Assembly (NCBI GenBank): GCA_017792405.1
Contig: CP051231.1
Span: 675,391-739,390 of the forward strand
DNA: 64,000 nt
Source of the DNA: Oceanicola sp.
Lineage (GTDB): Bacteria > Pseudomonadota > Alphaproteobacteria > Rhodobacterales > Rhodobacteraceae
Direction of reading: 5' to 3'
The notes under the pieces are model-generated. The model was not told the DNA's origin. It saw only the letters and a program-made list of their open reading frames with translations, and did not search any database. Shown here one piece after another: positions 55,187 through 64,000 of the stretch. The position numbers and the translations under genes are program-made. The number at the start of each line of letters is the position of its first letter. Position 1 is the first letter of the stretch.

Positions 55187-56223
55187 GCAAAAATCTCCCC
55201 GTCCATCAGTTTGCGCGCCGTCCGCAGGATCGCCGCCTCTGTCACTTCGCCGCCTACCACGGTGGCCACAACCGTCATCTCGCCCGTGGGGTGCTCCACC
55301 GACAAGGCCCGCTCCCGCCCCTCGCCGCGCTGGGCGAGATCGTAGGCAGGCGAGCCTTCCGTCAGGCAGGCCGTCGCCACGCTCACCGCACCCAGCACGC
55401 CAATCGTCTTGTGGCAGCGGTGCGGAATGAACGTGCGGGTGCTGATCGCCCCCGCCTTCGGCGCGCTCACCATCGTCATCTTCGGCACCGACTTCTCAGC
55501 CACATCGCCAAGGTTCATCATCGGCCCCGCCTTCATCCGGATCGCCTCCAGCTTCTCACGAAGCGCGGAGTTCCCCTCCAGTTCCTCCGGCGTCTCTTCG
55601 CCCGAAATCCCCATATCGGCCGCCCGCATCACCACGCAGGGCATCCCGTTGTCGATCAGGGTGCACTCCACCCCCTCGATCTCGTCACAGGCATTCCCGG
55701 TGGGCAGAAGCGCCCCGCAACTCGACCCGGCGGTATCCTTGAAGGCAATCGGCACCGCCGCAGCCGTCCCCGGCACCCCGTCGATCTTCGCCTCGCCCGC
55801 ATAGCTCACCACCCCGCCCGGCGTGCTCACCCGCGCCACGGCGATCTGCCCGGTGTTCTCCATGTAGATCGTCACCGGCGTCTCACCCTCCTGCGCCGCC
55901 ACCAACCCGCGCTCGATGGCGAAGGGGCCGACCCCGGCAAGGATGTTCCCGCAGTTCTGGGCATCGGTCACGATGGGCTGGTCGACGAAGATCTGCAGGA
56001 AGAGATAATCCACATCCACGCCGTCACGCGCCGAGGCCTTCACCACCGCCACCTTCGAGGTCAGCGGGTCCGCCCCGCCCATGCCGTCGATCTGGCGAAT
56101 GTCCGGCGAGCCCATGACCCGGAGCAAGAAGGCATCCCGCGCCTCCGGCAGATCAGCGGCCAGAAAGTAGCCCCCCTTGGAGGTGCCGCCGCGCATCCAC
56201 ATGCATCTCGTGCCGTCGCTCAT
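55183..56223 (-). CDS. ligU: Oxalomesaconate tautomerase/isomerase (PrpF family)
   Basis: 346 residues, diaminopimelate-epimerase-like fold: MWMRGGTSKGGYF, GMGGADPLTSKVAVV, AQNCGNILAGVGPFAIE and the late IPHRCHKTIGVLGA. Members in lig/gal clusters (LigU, GalD) isomerise 4-oxalomesaconate between tautomers. The start at 56223 is chosen; 56247 is also possible. A TGCAT array lies about 70 bases before the start, and ligK ends 125 bases before it. Confidence 0.92.
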   Translation of the reverse strand: MSDGTRCMWMRGGTSKGGYFLAADLPEARDAFLLRVMGSPDIRQIDGMGGADPLTSKVAVVKASARDGVDVDYLFLQIFVDQPIVTDAQNCGNILAGVGPFAIERGLVAAQEGETPVTIYMENTGQIAVARVSTPGGVVSYAGEAKIDGVPGTAAAVPIAFKDTAGSSCGALLPTGNACDEIEGVECTLIDNGMPCVVMRAADMGISGEETPEELEGNSALREKLEAIRMKAGPMMNLGDVAEKSVPKMTMVSAPKAGAISTRTFIPHRCHKTIGVLGAVSVATACLTEGSPAYDLAQRGEGRERALSVEHPTGEMTVVATVVGGEVTEAAILRTARKLMDGEIFA

Positions 56224-56293
56224 CTGCCCGTCTTTCTGCACCGGCATAACGCGCGGTGCGGGTGAGAAATCTTAACATGCTGCACCTGCGATA

Positions 56294-56330
56294 TGCATGG
56301 AATGTGCATCAGTTGTGCATCACTTGTGCT
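56294..56330. repeat. TGCAT 11-bp-phased array, second copy
   Basis: TGCAT at 56294, 56305 and 56316 with a degenerate TGCT at 56327, all 11 bases apart. Positions 56294-56322 are identical to 22537-22565. It lies in the ligK-ligU gap on the minus operon. Confidence 0.75.
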
Positions 56331-56371
56331 GGGGTGCTCAGATACCTTTCGGCGCCGCAGCGAGATGTCCC

Positions 56372-57064
56372 TCAAACATATTTCAATCCGGCTTTCTCCA
56401 GCCGTTCGCGCATCGAATAGATGTCGAGCCCCAGCTCACCGGCCTCGAACCGGGCTCGTTTGGAGGCCTCGTTGGCCTCCCGTGCGCGCGCCTTTTCCAG
56501 CACCTCTGCGGCCTCTTCCCGGCGAACGACGACGACCCCGTCATCATCGGCGACCAGCACGTCTCCGGGGTTCACCATCTCTTCGGCGCAAACCACCGGC
56601 ACGTTCACCGAGCCGAGGGTTTCCTTGATCGTTCCCTGCGCGAACACCGCCTTGGACCAGACCGGAAAATCCATTTCCGTCAGGTCTTTTACGTCTCTCA
56701 CGCCCGCGTCGATCACCAGCCCGCGGCAGCCCCGCGCCTGCGCCGAGGTGGCCAGTAGGTCGCCGAAATAGCCCGCGTTCGAAGGAGTGATCGTGCCGAG
56801 GCACAGGATATCGCCCGCCTGAATCTGCTCGATCGCCACGTGGATCATCCAGTTGTCGCAGGGCGGGGCGAGGATGGTCACGGCAGAGCCCGCCACCCGT
56901 GCGCCGGTATAGATCGGACGCATGTAGGCGGCCAGCAGGCCCTTACGGCCCTGCGCCTCATGCACCGTGGCCACGCCACATTCTGCAAGCCCGTCAATGA
57001 CTTGGGGGTCGGCTCGCTCGATATTCTGGACGACAACGCCCGTGGTGCCCGGCTGATAGCTCAT
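56372..57064 (-). CDS. ligK: 4-Carboxy-4-hydroxy-2-oxoadipate aldolase
   Basis: 230 residues, RraA/GalC fold: [44 protein letters not shown] with the metal-binding Asp, and a C-terminal helical arm. Splits 4-carboxy-4-hydroxy-2-oxoadipate into pyruvate and oxaloacetate, the last pathway step. Start overlaps the galB stop by ATGA. Confidence 0.93.
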   Translation of the reverse strand: MSYQPGTTGVVVQNIERADPQVIDGLAECGVATVHEAQGRKGLLAAYMRPIYTGARVAGSAVTILAPPCDNWMIHVAIEQIQAGDILCLGTITPSNAGYFGDLLATSAQARGCRGLVIDAGVRDVKDLTEMDFPVWSKAVFAQGTIKETLGSVNVPVVCAEEMVNPGDVLVADDDGVVVVRREEAAEVLEKARAREANEASKRARFEAGELGLDIYSMRERLEKAGLKYV

Positions 57065-57798
57065 TCCAGTTCATCCACCGTGCGCGGGAAGATCGACTGG
57101 AAGCCCTCGGCATAGCGGCAATCCCGCCCGCCCGACTGGCCGCCGGAATTCCGGCGGAAGTGGTTGCCCCGGTTCTCGGCCACGTTCTCGTAGAAGTGCC
57201 ACAGGTGCTCCTGCCCCTGCATGCACTGGATCGCGGCCCATTTCTTGTCCCACACCGGGGTGATGTCGAGGAACACGTTGGGCCGCCATTCCATCTGCTC
57301 GGTCTGATGCGGCTCGAACAGGTAAAGCTGCGGCGCGCCCAGCACCTTCTGGCCGGGGTTGTGGCCCCAAGCCTGCGCCACCATCCGCGCCTCCAGCGCA
57401 AAGTCGGTCGTGCGCATGTGGTCGGTGTTGTACGGGTCCCATTTCGAGTGCGAAAACATGAACTTGGGCTGCACTTCGCGGATGATGTCCACCATCTGCT
57501 CCAGCGTCTCGCGGCCCAGATCGAGCGGATAGTCGCCCCGATCCAGAAAGCGAATGTCGTTCACGCCAAGCGCGGCGGCGGCATTCTCGGCCTCTTCCTG
57601 ACGGGCGGCCTTCACCTTTTCGAGGGTCATGCCTTCCTGCTTCCAGAGCTTCGCGCTCTCGCCGCGTTCACCATAGCTCAAGCAAACCACGGTAACCTCG
57701 TAGCCCTTGGACTGGTGCAGGGCGATGGCCCCGCCTGCGCGCCAGACGAAATCGGCGGAATGGGCGCTGATGACCAGCGCTGTCTTCTTGTCACTCAT
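57061..57798 (-). CDS. galB: 4-Oxalomesaconate hydratase (PIG-L fold, GalB type)
   Basis: 245 residues of the PIG-L zinc-hydrolase fold: [20 protein letters not shown] (metal site), [15 protein letters not shown]. GalB relatives hydrate 4-oxalomesaconate, replacing the unrelated amidohydrolase LigJ of Sphingobium. First gene of the minus operon; it is divergent from the double-HTH LysR gene over a 157-base gap. Confidence 0.9.
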   Translation of the reverse strand: MSDKKTALVISAHSADFVWRAGGAIALHQSKGYEVTVVCLSYGERGESAKLWKQEGMTLEKVKAARQEEAENAAAALGVNDIRFLDRGDYPLDLGRETLEQMVDIIREVQPKFMFSHSKWDPYNTDHMRTTDFALEARMVAQAWGHNPGQKVLGAPQLYLFEPHQTEQMEWRPNVFLDITPVWDKKWAAIQCMQGQEHLWHFYENVAENRGNHFRRNSGGQSGGRDCRYAEGFQSIFPRTVDELE

Positions 57799-57902
57799 GG
57801 GTCGCTATCCTCCTGCTGCACGGCCTCCCACGGCCCTGCCTTGCGGAGGGTTCTAAGGGGCAGGGGGCATGTGCGGAAATTCCAACCTTGGCGGCACCAA
57901 TC

Positions 57903-57928
57903 GATTTTTGCTATAGCTTATATAAATC
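57903..57928. promoter_or_regulatory. Candidate LysR-type operator in the divergent gap
   Basis: GATTT...AAATC arms enclose the perfect palindrome GCTATAGC (57910-57917) in an AT-rich stretch between galB and the LysR gene, where a LysR regulator would be expected to bind. No single T-N11-A box is unambiguous. Confidence 0.35.
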
Positions 57929-57955
57929 GGATATCCTTGCTCCCGGCGCCGCCTC

Positions 57956-59203
57956 ATGGAATTTCCCAACATCCGCCACCTCCAGGCCGTGGTCGAAACC
58001 GCCCGGCTGAAGCGTGTCGCGCTGGCGGCCGATGTGGTCCATCTCAGCCAGCCTGCGGTGACCCATGCCATTGCAAAGATTGAGAAAAATCTGAGCGTCA
58101 AGCTTTTTGACCGGCGCCCCGACGGCATGTATTGCACCCGTGCGGGGCAGCTCTTTCTGGTGCGTGCGGAGCGGATGATCAACCTGTTGCGCGAGGGCGC
58201 GGCAGAGGCGGTGCGCCGTGCCAGCCGCGATGAGAAATCCGGCGAGGAGGGGCCCGTCCGCAAGGATTTTCACGGCGCGCTGACACCGGTCCACCTGCGC
58301 ACGCTGCTGGCCATGGCCAGTGCCGGCAACTACTCGCAGGCCGCCCGCGCGCTCGGCGTGTCCCAGCCCTCCGTGCACCGCGCCGCCAAGGACATGCAGC
58401 GCCTCGCGGGCATCCGCCTGTTCGAGACCAACCGCCGCGGCGTGGCGCTTACCCTGCCCGGCGAAATTCTCGCGCGGCAGGCTCGCTTAGCGGCAGCCGA
58501 GCTGCGGCAGGCCGTCTTCGAGATCGCAGAGGAGCAGGGCAGGGAGGCCACCACCATCGTGATCGGGGCCATGCCTCTGGCCCGCTCATCGATCCTGCCG
58601 CAAGTGATTGACGATGTTATCACTTCTGCCCCCAGCGCCCCGCAGATCCGCACTGTGGAAGGCCCCTATCCCGAACTGCTCCGCGGCCTGCGCTTTGGCG
58701 AGATCGACTTCATGATCGGCGCCCTCCGCCAGCCTCCGCCCGCCGATGACGTCTCGCAAGAGGCGCTCTTCGACGACCCGCTCTCGGTGGTTGCCAGCAA
58801 GGACCACCCGCTGGCGGGCGAGGCGAATGTCACCCTCGAAGATGCCCTCCGCTACCCGTGGATCGCTCCGCCAAAGCCCACGCCCGCAGGCTCCTACCTC
58901 TTCGACACGCTGAAGATCGACACCCTCCCCGGCACCCCGGTCAAGATCGTCTCCTCCTCCCTCGTGCTGGTGCGCGGTCTCATGCGGCGCGGCCCCTATC
59001 TCACCATCATGTCCAGCCGCCAGATTGAGATGGAGGAAGAGCTTGGCGTTCTCACCACCCTCCCGATCCCGCTGGAGGGAAACAAGCGCACCATTGGCCT
59101 GACCTTCCGCAAATCCTGGCACCCCACACCTGCGCAGGCCCGGCTGATTGAACATCTGCGCAGGGTTTGCGCCGGTCTGTCGGATAGCTGCGCTATTGAA
59201 TAA
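57956..59203 (+). CDS. LysR-family regulator with two helix-turn-helix domains
   Basis: 415 residues, about 110 more than usual. A first LysR HTH at 5-64 (NIRHLQAVVETARLKRVALA, LSQPAVTHAIAKIEKNLSVK) is followed by a linker and a second, different HTH at 110-170 (TPVHLRTLLAMASAGNYSQA, VSQPSVHRAAKDMQRLAG), then an effector domain at about 195-400. Lies between the two arms of the aromatic-cleavage cluster and should control them with an intermediate as inducer. Two DNA-binding domains per chain are atypical and could bridge sites. Confidence 0.9.
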   Translation: MEFPNIRHLQAVVETARLKRVALAADVVHLSQPAVTHAIAKIEKNLSVKLFDRRPDGMYCTRAGQLFLVRAERMINLLREGAAEAVRRASRDEKSGEEGPVRKDFHGALTPVHLRTLLAMASAGNYSQAARALGVSQPSVHRAAKDMQRLAGIRLFETNRRGVALTLPGEILARQARLAAAELRQAVFEIAEEQGREATTIVIGAMPLARSSILPQVIDDVITSAPSAPQIRTVEGPYPELLRGLRFGEIDFMIGALRQPPPADDVSQEALFDDPLSVVASKDHPLAGEANVTLEDALRYPWIAPPKPTPAGSYLFDTLKIDTLPGTPVKIVSSSLVLVRGLMRRGPYLTIMSSRQIEMEEELGVLTTLPIPLEGNKRTIGLTFRKSWHPTPAQARLIEHLRRVCAGLSDSCAIE

Positions 59204-59285
59204 TTGAATGGCTCGTCCCGCCTTTCGATTTTTCGCCAGCGCCGAAACTTGATAGAGACTCCCCCGTCACGAGGAGGTGGCGCAA

Positions 59286-60200
59286 ATGTCTGATAACGCA
59301 CGGGTTTCAAACCGGATACCGGTTGTTCTGCTTGGCTTCGGCGAAGCGGGTCAGGCCTTTGCATCGGGCTGGAAAGCGGGTGGCGTGCCTGCCGATCTCT
59401 CCGCTTTTGATATCAAAACAAATTCGCCGGACACAGCCGAGGCCAAGCGCGCGGACTACGCCGCACATGGCGTGGAGGGCCTCACCGCGCTCTCCGGCTC
59501 CGGCGCGGTCTTCAGCCTCGTCACGGCGGACCAGGCCGAAGCCGCAGCGCAGGACGCCGCCGCCGTTCTGGCCCCCGGCACGCTGTTCTTCGATTGCAAC
59601 TCATGCAGCCCCGGCGCCAAGCGCCAAAGTGCGGCAGCGCTGGAAGCGCAGGGCATCCGCTACGTGGATGTGGCCGTCATGGCGCCGGTTCACCCCAAGC
59701 TGCACCGCACCCCGCTTCTGATCTCAGGCCCCCATACACAGGCCGCCGCCGAATGTCTCCACGGCCTTGATATGGAAGCACAAATCGCGGGGCCAGACGT
59801 TGGCACGGCGAGCGCCACCAAGATGGTCCGTTCGGTCATGATCAAGGGCATCGAGGCCCTGACTCTGGAGTGCGTGCTCGCAGGCCGCCTCGCCGGGGTA
59901 GACGAGGCCGTGCTGGCCTCGCTCGACGCCTCCATGCCCGGCTGGAACTGGCCCACGCGTGCCGCCTACAACATGGAGCGCACCACCACCCACGGCCTGC
60001 GCCGCGCGGCCGAAATGCGCGAAGTGGCGCGCACGGTCGAAGAACTCGGATTGCCCGCCGACATGTCCCGCGCCATCGTGGAGTGGCAGCAGCGGGCAGG
60101 TGACCTCGGCCTCCGCCTCGCGGAAGGCCCCGAAGATTACGCCGGTCGCGCCGACCGGATCAGCAACGCCATGGCGGGCACGCCCCGTGCCGCCGAATAG
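59286..60200 (+). CDS. NAD(P)-binding 6PGDH-like oxidoreductase with DUF1932
   Basis: 304 residues. Rossmann motif VVLLGFGEAGQAFASG (about 13-28), a beta-hydroxyacid-dehydrogenase N domain and a DUF1932-type helical C domain (GWNWPTRAAYNMERTTTHGL). Start at 59286 is supported by GAGGAGGT 7 bases upstream. First gene of the plus arm, 10 bases before the second ligA. Its reaction is not known; it is not LigC, which is encoded separately. It may process a side-chain or hydroxy-acid intermediate of aromatic breakdown. Confidence 0.8.
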   Translation: MSDNARVSNRIPVVLLGFGEAGQAFASGWKAGGVPADLSAFDIKTNSPDTAEAKRADYAAHGVEGLTALSGSGAVFSLVTADQAEAAAQDAAAVLAPGTLFFDCNSCSPGAKRQSAAALEAQGIRYVDVAVMAPVHPKLHRTPLLISGPHTQAAAECLHGLDMEAQIAGPDVGTASATKMVRSVMIKGIEALTLECVLAGRLAGVDEAVLASLDASMPGWNWPTRAAYNMERTTTHGLRRAAEMREVARTVEELGLPADMSRAIVEWQQRAGDLGLRLAEGPEDYAGRADRISNAMAGTPRAAE

Positions 60201-60210
60201 GGAGGACGTC

Positions 60211-61457
<1,247 letters not shown>

Positions 61458-61476
61458 TTCAGCGGAAGGAAAGCAA

Positions 61477-62424
61477 ATGCGCGTATGTGTAGCGGGGGCC
61501 TATGGGGCCTTCGGGATCAAGCATCTGGATGCCCTCGCGGCGATCGACGATGTCGAGGTCACCTCTGTCATGGGGCCGACCAAGGAGAAGATCGAGGCGC
61601 TGGCCGCCGAGCGGGGCATCGGCCACGCCGCCACCACGCTCGAAGAGTGCATCGCCCGCGATGACGTGGATGCGGTGATCCTCGCCACGCCCACGCAGAT
61701 GCACGCCGATCAGGGCGTGGCCTGCATGGAGGCTGGCAAGCACGTGCTCATCGAGATCCCGATGGCCGACACGCTGGAGGATTCTCGCCGCCTCGTGGAG
61801 AAGCAAAAGGAGACCGGCGTGGTCGCCATGGCCGGGCAGGTTCGCCGTTTCAACCCGAGCCACCAGTGGATTCACAACAAGATCGAAGCGGGCGAGCTGA
61901 AGATCCAGCAGATGGATGTGCAGACCTACTTCTTCCGCCGGTCCAACATGAACGCCAAGGGCGAGCCCCGGAGCTGGACCGATCACCTGCTCTGGCACCA
62001 CGCCTGCCACACCGTCGACCTGTTCCAGTATCAGACCGGCGAGACCTGCTCGGAGGCCTTCGGCCTGCAAGGCCCGCACCATCCGGAGCTTGGCATCGCA
62101 ATGGACATGTCGATCGGCATGAAGGTGCCCTCCGGCGCGATCTGCACCTTGAGCCTGTCGTTCAACAACGATGGCCCCTTCGGCACGTTCTTCCGCTACA
62201 TCTGCGACAACGGCACCTACATTGCCCGATATGACGACCTGTATGACGGCAAGGAAAATCCGATTGATCTCAGTGGTGTAGCGGTCTCCGACAACGGGAT
62301 CGAGCTGATCGACCGCGAGTTCTTTGCCGCAATCCGCGAAGGCCGCTCACCCAACGGATCGGTGGCCGAAACGCTCGCCGCGATGGAGACGCTCGACAAG
62401 ATCGAGAAGAGCTTCGCCAGCTGA
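61477..62424 (+). CDS. ligC: 4-Carboxy-2-hydroxymuconate-6-semialdehyde dehydrogenase
   Basis: 315 residues of the Gfo/Idh/MocA fold: NAD(P) motif VAGAYGAFGIKHLD, EIPMADTLED, and the LigC-like stretch IQQMDVQTYFFRRSNMNAKG with SWTDHLLWHHACHTVDLFQY. Oxidises the ring-cleavage product hemiacetal to 2-pyrone-4,6-dicarboxylate, the LigI substrate. GGAAGGAAAG precedes the ATG. Ends with a terminator shared with the convergent kinase gene. Confidence 0.95.
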   Translation: MRVCVAGAYGAFGIKHLDALAAIDDVEVTSVMGPTKEKIEALAAERGIGHAATTLEECIARDDVDAVILATPTQMHADQGVACMEAGKHVLIEIPMADTLEDSRRLVEKQKETGVVAMAGQVRRFNPSHQWIHNKIEAGELKIQQMDVQTYFFRRSNMNAKGEPRSWTDHLLWHHACHTVDLFQYQTGETCSEAFGLQGPHHPELGIAMDMSIGMKVPSGAICTLSLSFNNDGPFGTFFRYICDNGTYIARYDDLYDGKENPIDLSGVAVSDNGIELIDREFFAAIREGRSPNGSVAETLAAMETLDKIEKSFAS

Positions 62425-62441
62425 CCTGACCCGCTTGAGCC

Positions 62442-62474
62442 AAGGCCCGCTGCACCCCTGCCGCGGGCCTTTTC
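62442..62474. terminator. Terminator after ligC
   Basis: Perfect 9-bp stem AAGGCCCGC / GCGGGCCTT with a 12-base loop and TTTT run on the plus strand; AA on the other side may help terminate the convergent gene. Confidence 0.88.
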
Positions 62475-62493
62475 CGTTGCGCATCTGTCCCGG

Positions 62494-64000
62494 TCAATTG
62501 GCGTAGTATTTCGAGCCGTAGCCCCCGTAAGCGCCGTACCTTCCACCGTAGCCGTAGCGCCTCATGCCGCGCGGATTGATCTGCGAGAGGATCAGGCCGG
62601 TGATCTTCTGGTCGCCTTGCCGGAACAGCCGAAGCGCTTCGAGCACCTGATCGGGCGAGGTGCTATCCCATTTGACGGTGAAGAGCACTGCGTCGGCGTG
62701 CTGCGAGATGATCCGCGCATCGGGCACAATAAGCACCGGCGGCGTGTCGATCACGATGGCATCGAAATCCGCGCGCAGATCGTCGATCAGATCGCGGAAC
62801 TTGTTGGATGAGAACAGGTCCGCCGCGTTGACGTTTGTTTTCTCTCCCATCAGCACATGCAGGCCCATGCCCTCCGGTTCGTATATGGCCTGTTCCTTCG
62901 GCGCCTCGCCCGCGATGAGCGAAACGAGGCCCTTCCCGGGGCTTGCGTCAAAGTATTGGTGCAGCGTCCGGCGGCGGATGTCGCCCTCTACCAGCAACAC
63001 CCTCTTACCCATGCCCACAAGGTTCTGGGCGAGGGCGAGGGCGTTGGTTGTCTTGCCTTCACCGGGGATCGAGGAGGTCGACAGGATCACCTTGGGTGGC
63101 GCGTCGACGTTGGAGAGCAGCACCGAGGTCCGCAAATTGCGGAAGGCCTCGGCGGTGCTCGAAGTGGGTTTGGTTCTGAGATACTCCAGCAGCTTGGCTC
63201 GAGAACGCACAGGAATGCGCGGGATCTGCCCCAGCACGCTGAGGCCGGTGGCCGTCTCCAGCTCTGCCGAACTGCGGAAGCTGCGATTGCGCGCCTCCCG
63301 CAGCAGCACGAGGCCGGCACCAAGGACCGACCCCAGCAGAGCTGACAGCGCGAGGATACGCGTTTTGCGCGGCTCGGAAGGCAGTTGGGGGATAACAGCG
63401 TTGGAGAGGATCCGGCTATCAGCCTGTTGGATGCCTTCCTGCGCGGAGGTTTCCTTGAGCCGCCCGAGAAAATACTCGTAGAGCGCCCGGCTTGCTTCGG
63501 CCTCGCGCTGAAGCTGCTGCAGCGCGATGAGATCCGCGCTCTGGCTCTCGATCCGCGCGGCCAGATCGGCAGCCGATTGGCGGAGCGTTGTGACCTGCTG
63601 CGCGCTGCGGTTCAGGTCCAGCCGCGCCCGCTCGACCAGTTGGGCGAAGCGGGTGTCGAAGGCATCGGCAACAGTTGCGTCGCCGCTCACCCGAGGCAAA
63701 AACCTGAGCAGCTGCGCATCATCCGCCGTTGCGGCCTGCGCCTCTCGCCCCACAGCAGCTACAAGGCGCCCCAGCCGGGCTTCCTGGGTAGTGATGGTCT
63801 CTTCCGAGAGCGAGATCCGGTCGCGGAGTTCCTTCAACTGCCGTTCCATTGCGCGGAGGGACACGGCCGAAACAAGCTCCGTATTGGCGCTGAAATCTGC
63901 AAGGCGGGCCTCGGCGGATTCAAGCTCCACGCGCAACTCTGCCACACGGCTGGTCAGCCAAGAGGTTGCTTTCTTGGTGGCCTCGAATTTCACCTCCAGC
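62494..64000 (-). CDS. Wzz/BY-kinase polysaccharide co-polymerase, 5' end outside window (partial)
   Basis: About 502 residues are visible; the frame is still open at 64000 (LEVKFEATKKAT), so start and N-terminal membrane span are missing. Coiled-coil periplasmic part, the PQLPSEPRKTRILALSALLG segment leading into the second span, then a bacterial tyrosine-kinase domain with Walker A SIPGEGKTTNALALAQN, A' VLLVEGDIRRR and B AIVIDTPPVL, and a Tyr-rich tail (RRYGYGGRYGAYGG). Controls chain length and export of a capsule or exopolysaccharide by Tyr phosphorylation cycles. Confidence 0.93.
   Translation of the reverse strand, partial: LEVKFEATKKATSWLTSRVAELRVELESAEARLADFSANTELVSAVSLRAMERQLKELRDRISLSEETITTQEARLGRLVAAVGREAQAATADDAQLLRFLPRVSGDATVADAFDTRFAQLVERARLDLNRSAQQVTTLRQSAADLAARIESQSADLIALQQLQREAEASRALYEYFLGRLKETSAQEGIQQADSRILSNAVIPQLPSEPRKTRILALSALLGSVLGAGLVLLREARNRSFRSSAELETATGLSVLGQIPRIPVRSRAKLLEYLRTKPTSSTAEAFRNLRTSVLLSNVDAPPKVILSTSSIPGEGKTTNALALAQNLVGMGKRVLLVEGDIRRRTLHQYFDASPGKGLVSLIAGEAPKEQAIYEPEGMGLHVLMGEKTNVNAADLFSSNKFRDLIDDLRADFDAIVIDTPPVLIVPDARIISQHADAVLFTVKWDSTSPDQVLEALRLFRQGDQKITGLILSQINPRGMRRYGYGGRYGAYGGYGSKYYAN

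Overview
The window looks like a chromosomal segment of a Rhodobacteraceae (Roseobacter-group) alphaproteobacterium. This is inferred from the high GC content, the gene order helicase / S4 protein / FdxA / CarD, the HflK-HflC-DUF2065-DegP block, and many ATGA-type stop/start overlaps. Both edges cut through a gene: a giant calcium-binding repeat protein on the left and a polysaccharide co-polymerase/BY-kinase on the right. No rRNA, tRNA or CRISPR was seen.

Layout. 1-5363: C-terminal part of a secreted multi-domain protein (cadherin/Big-like repeats, two lectin-like domains, FG-GAP propeller repeats). 5.4-7.2 kb is a decay scar: MFS transporter remnant, dead IS5/IS427-type element with TA target duplication, and an internally deleted integrase. 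7.7-18.2 kb is a quinoprotein alcohol-oxidation locus: two paralogous NarL-type response regulators, one HisKA_3 kinase, a DUF1194 VWA-like protein, a XoxF-type lanthanide/PQQ dehydrogenase, a XoxJ-like binding protein fused to ankyrin repeats, a c-type cytochrome with an unfamiliar N-terminal half, and the PQQ-associated ABC-binding and beta-propeller proteins, with no ABC ATPase or permease following.

18.6-46.3 kb is mostly housekeeping and metabolism: ectoine hydrolase, L-serine deaminase, a nuclease-fold orphan, a CDF metal exporter, RpiA, glutathione reductase, HflKC, DegP, a lipase-like hydrolase, an SCP2 protein, a TPR protein, a Suv3-like helicase, an S4 protein, FdxA, CarD, a Kef antiporter, an Lrp regulator next to HppD, KdsA, a large Ala/Glu-rich membrane protein and MetY. 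46.5-52.8 kb holds small orphans, then a GloA / FeS-BCP photolyase / coniferyl-aldehyde dehydrogenase operon.

52.9-62.4 kb is a protocatechuate/gallate 4,5-cleavage (lig/gal) cluster arranged divergently around an unusual LysR regulator with two helix-turn-helix domains. The minus arm reads galB, ligK, ligU, ligI and one ligAB-type dioxygenase pair. The plus arm reads an unassigned oxidoreductase, a second ligAB pair and ligC. Together they can take protocatechuate to pyruvate plus oxaloacetate. A 29-bp identical sequence made of 11-bp-phased TGCAT units lies both upstream of the CDF gene and upstream of ligU.
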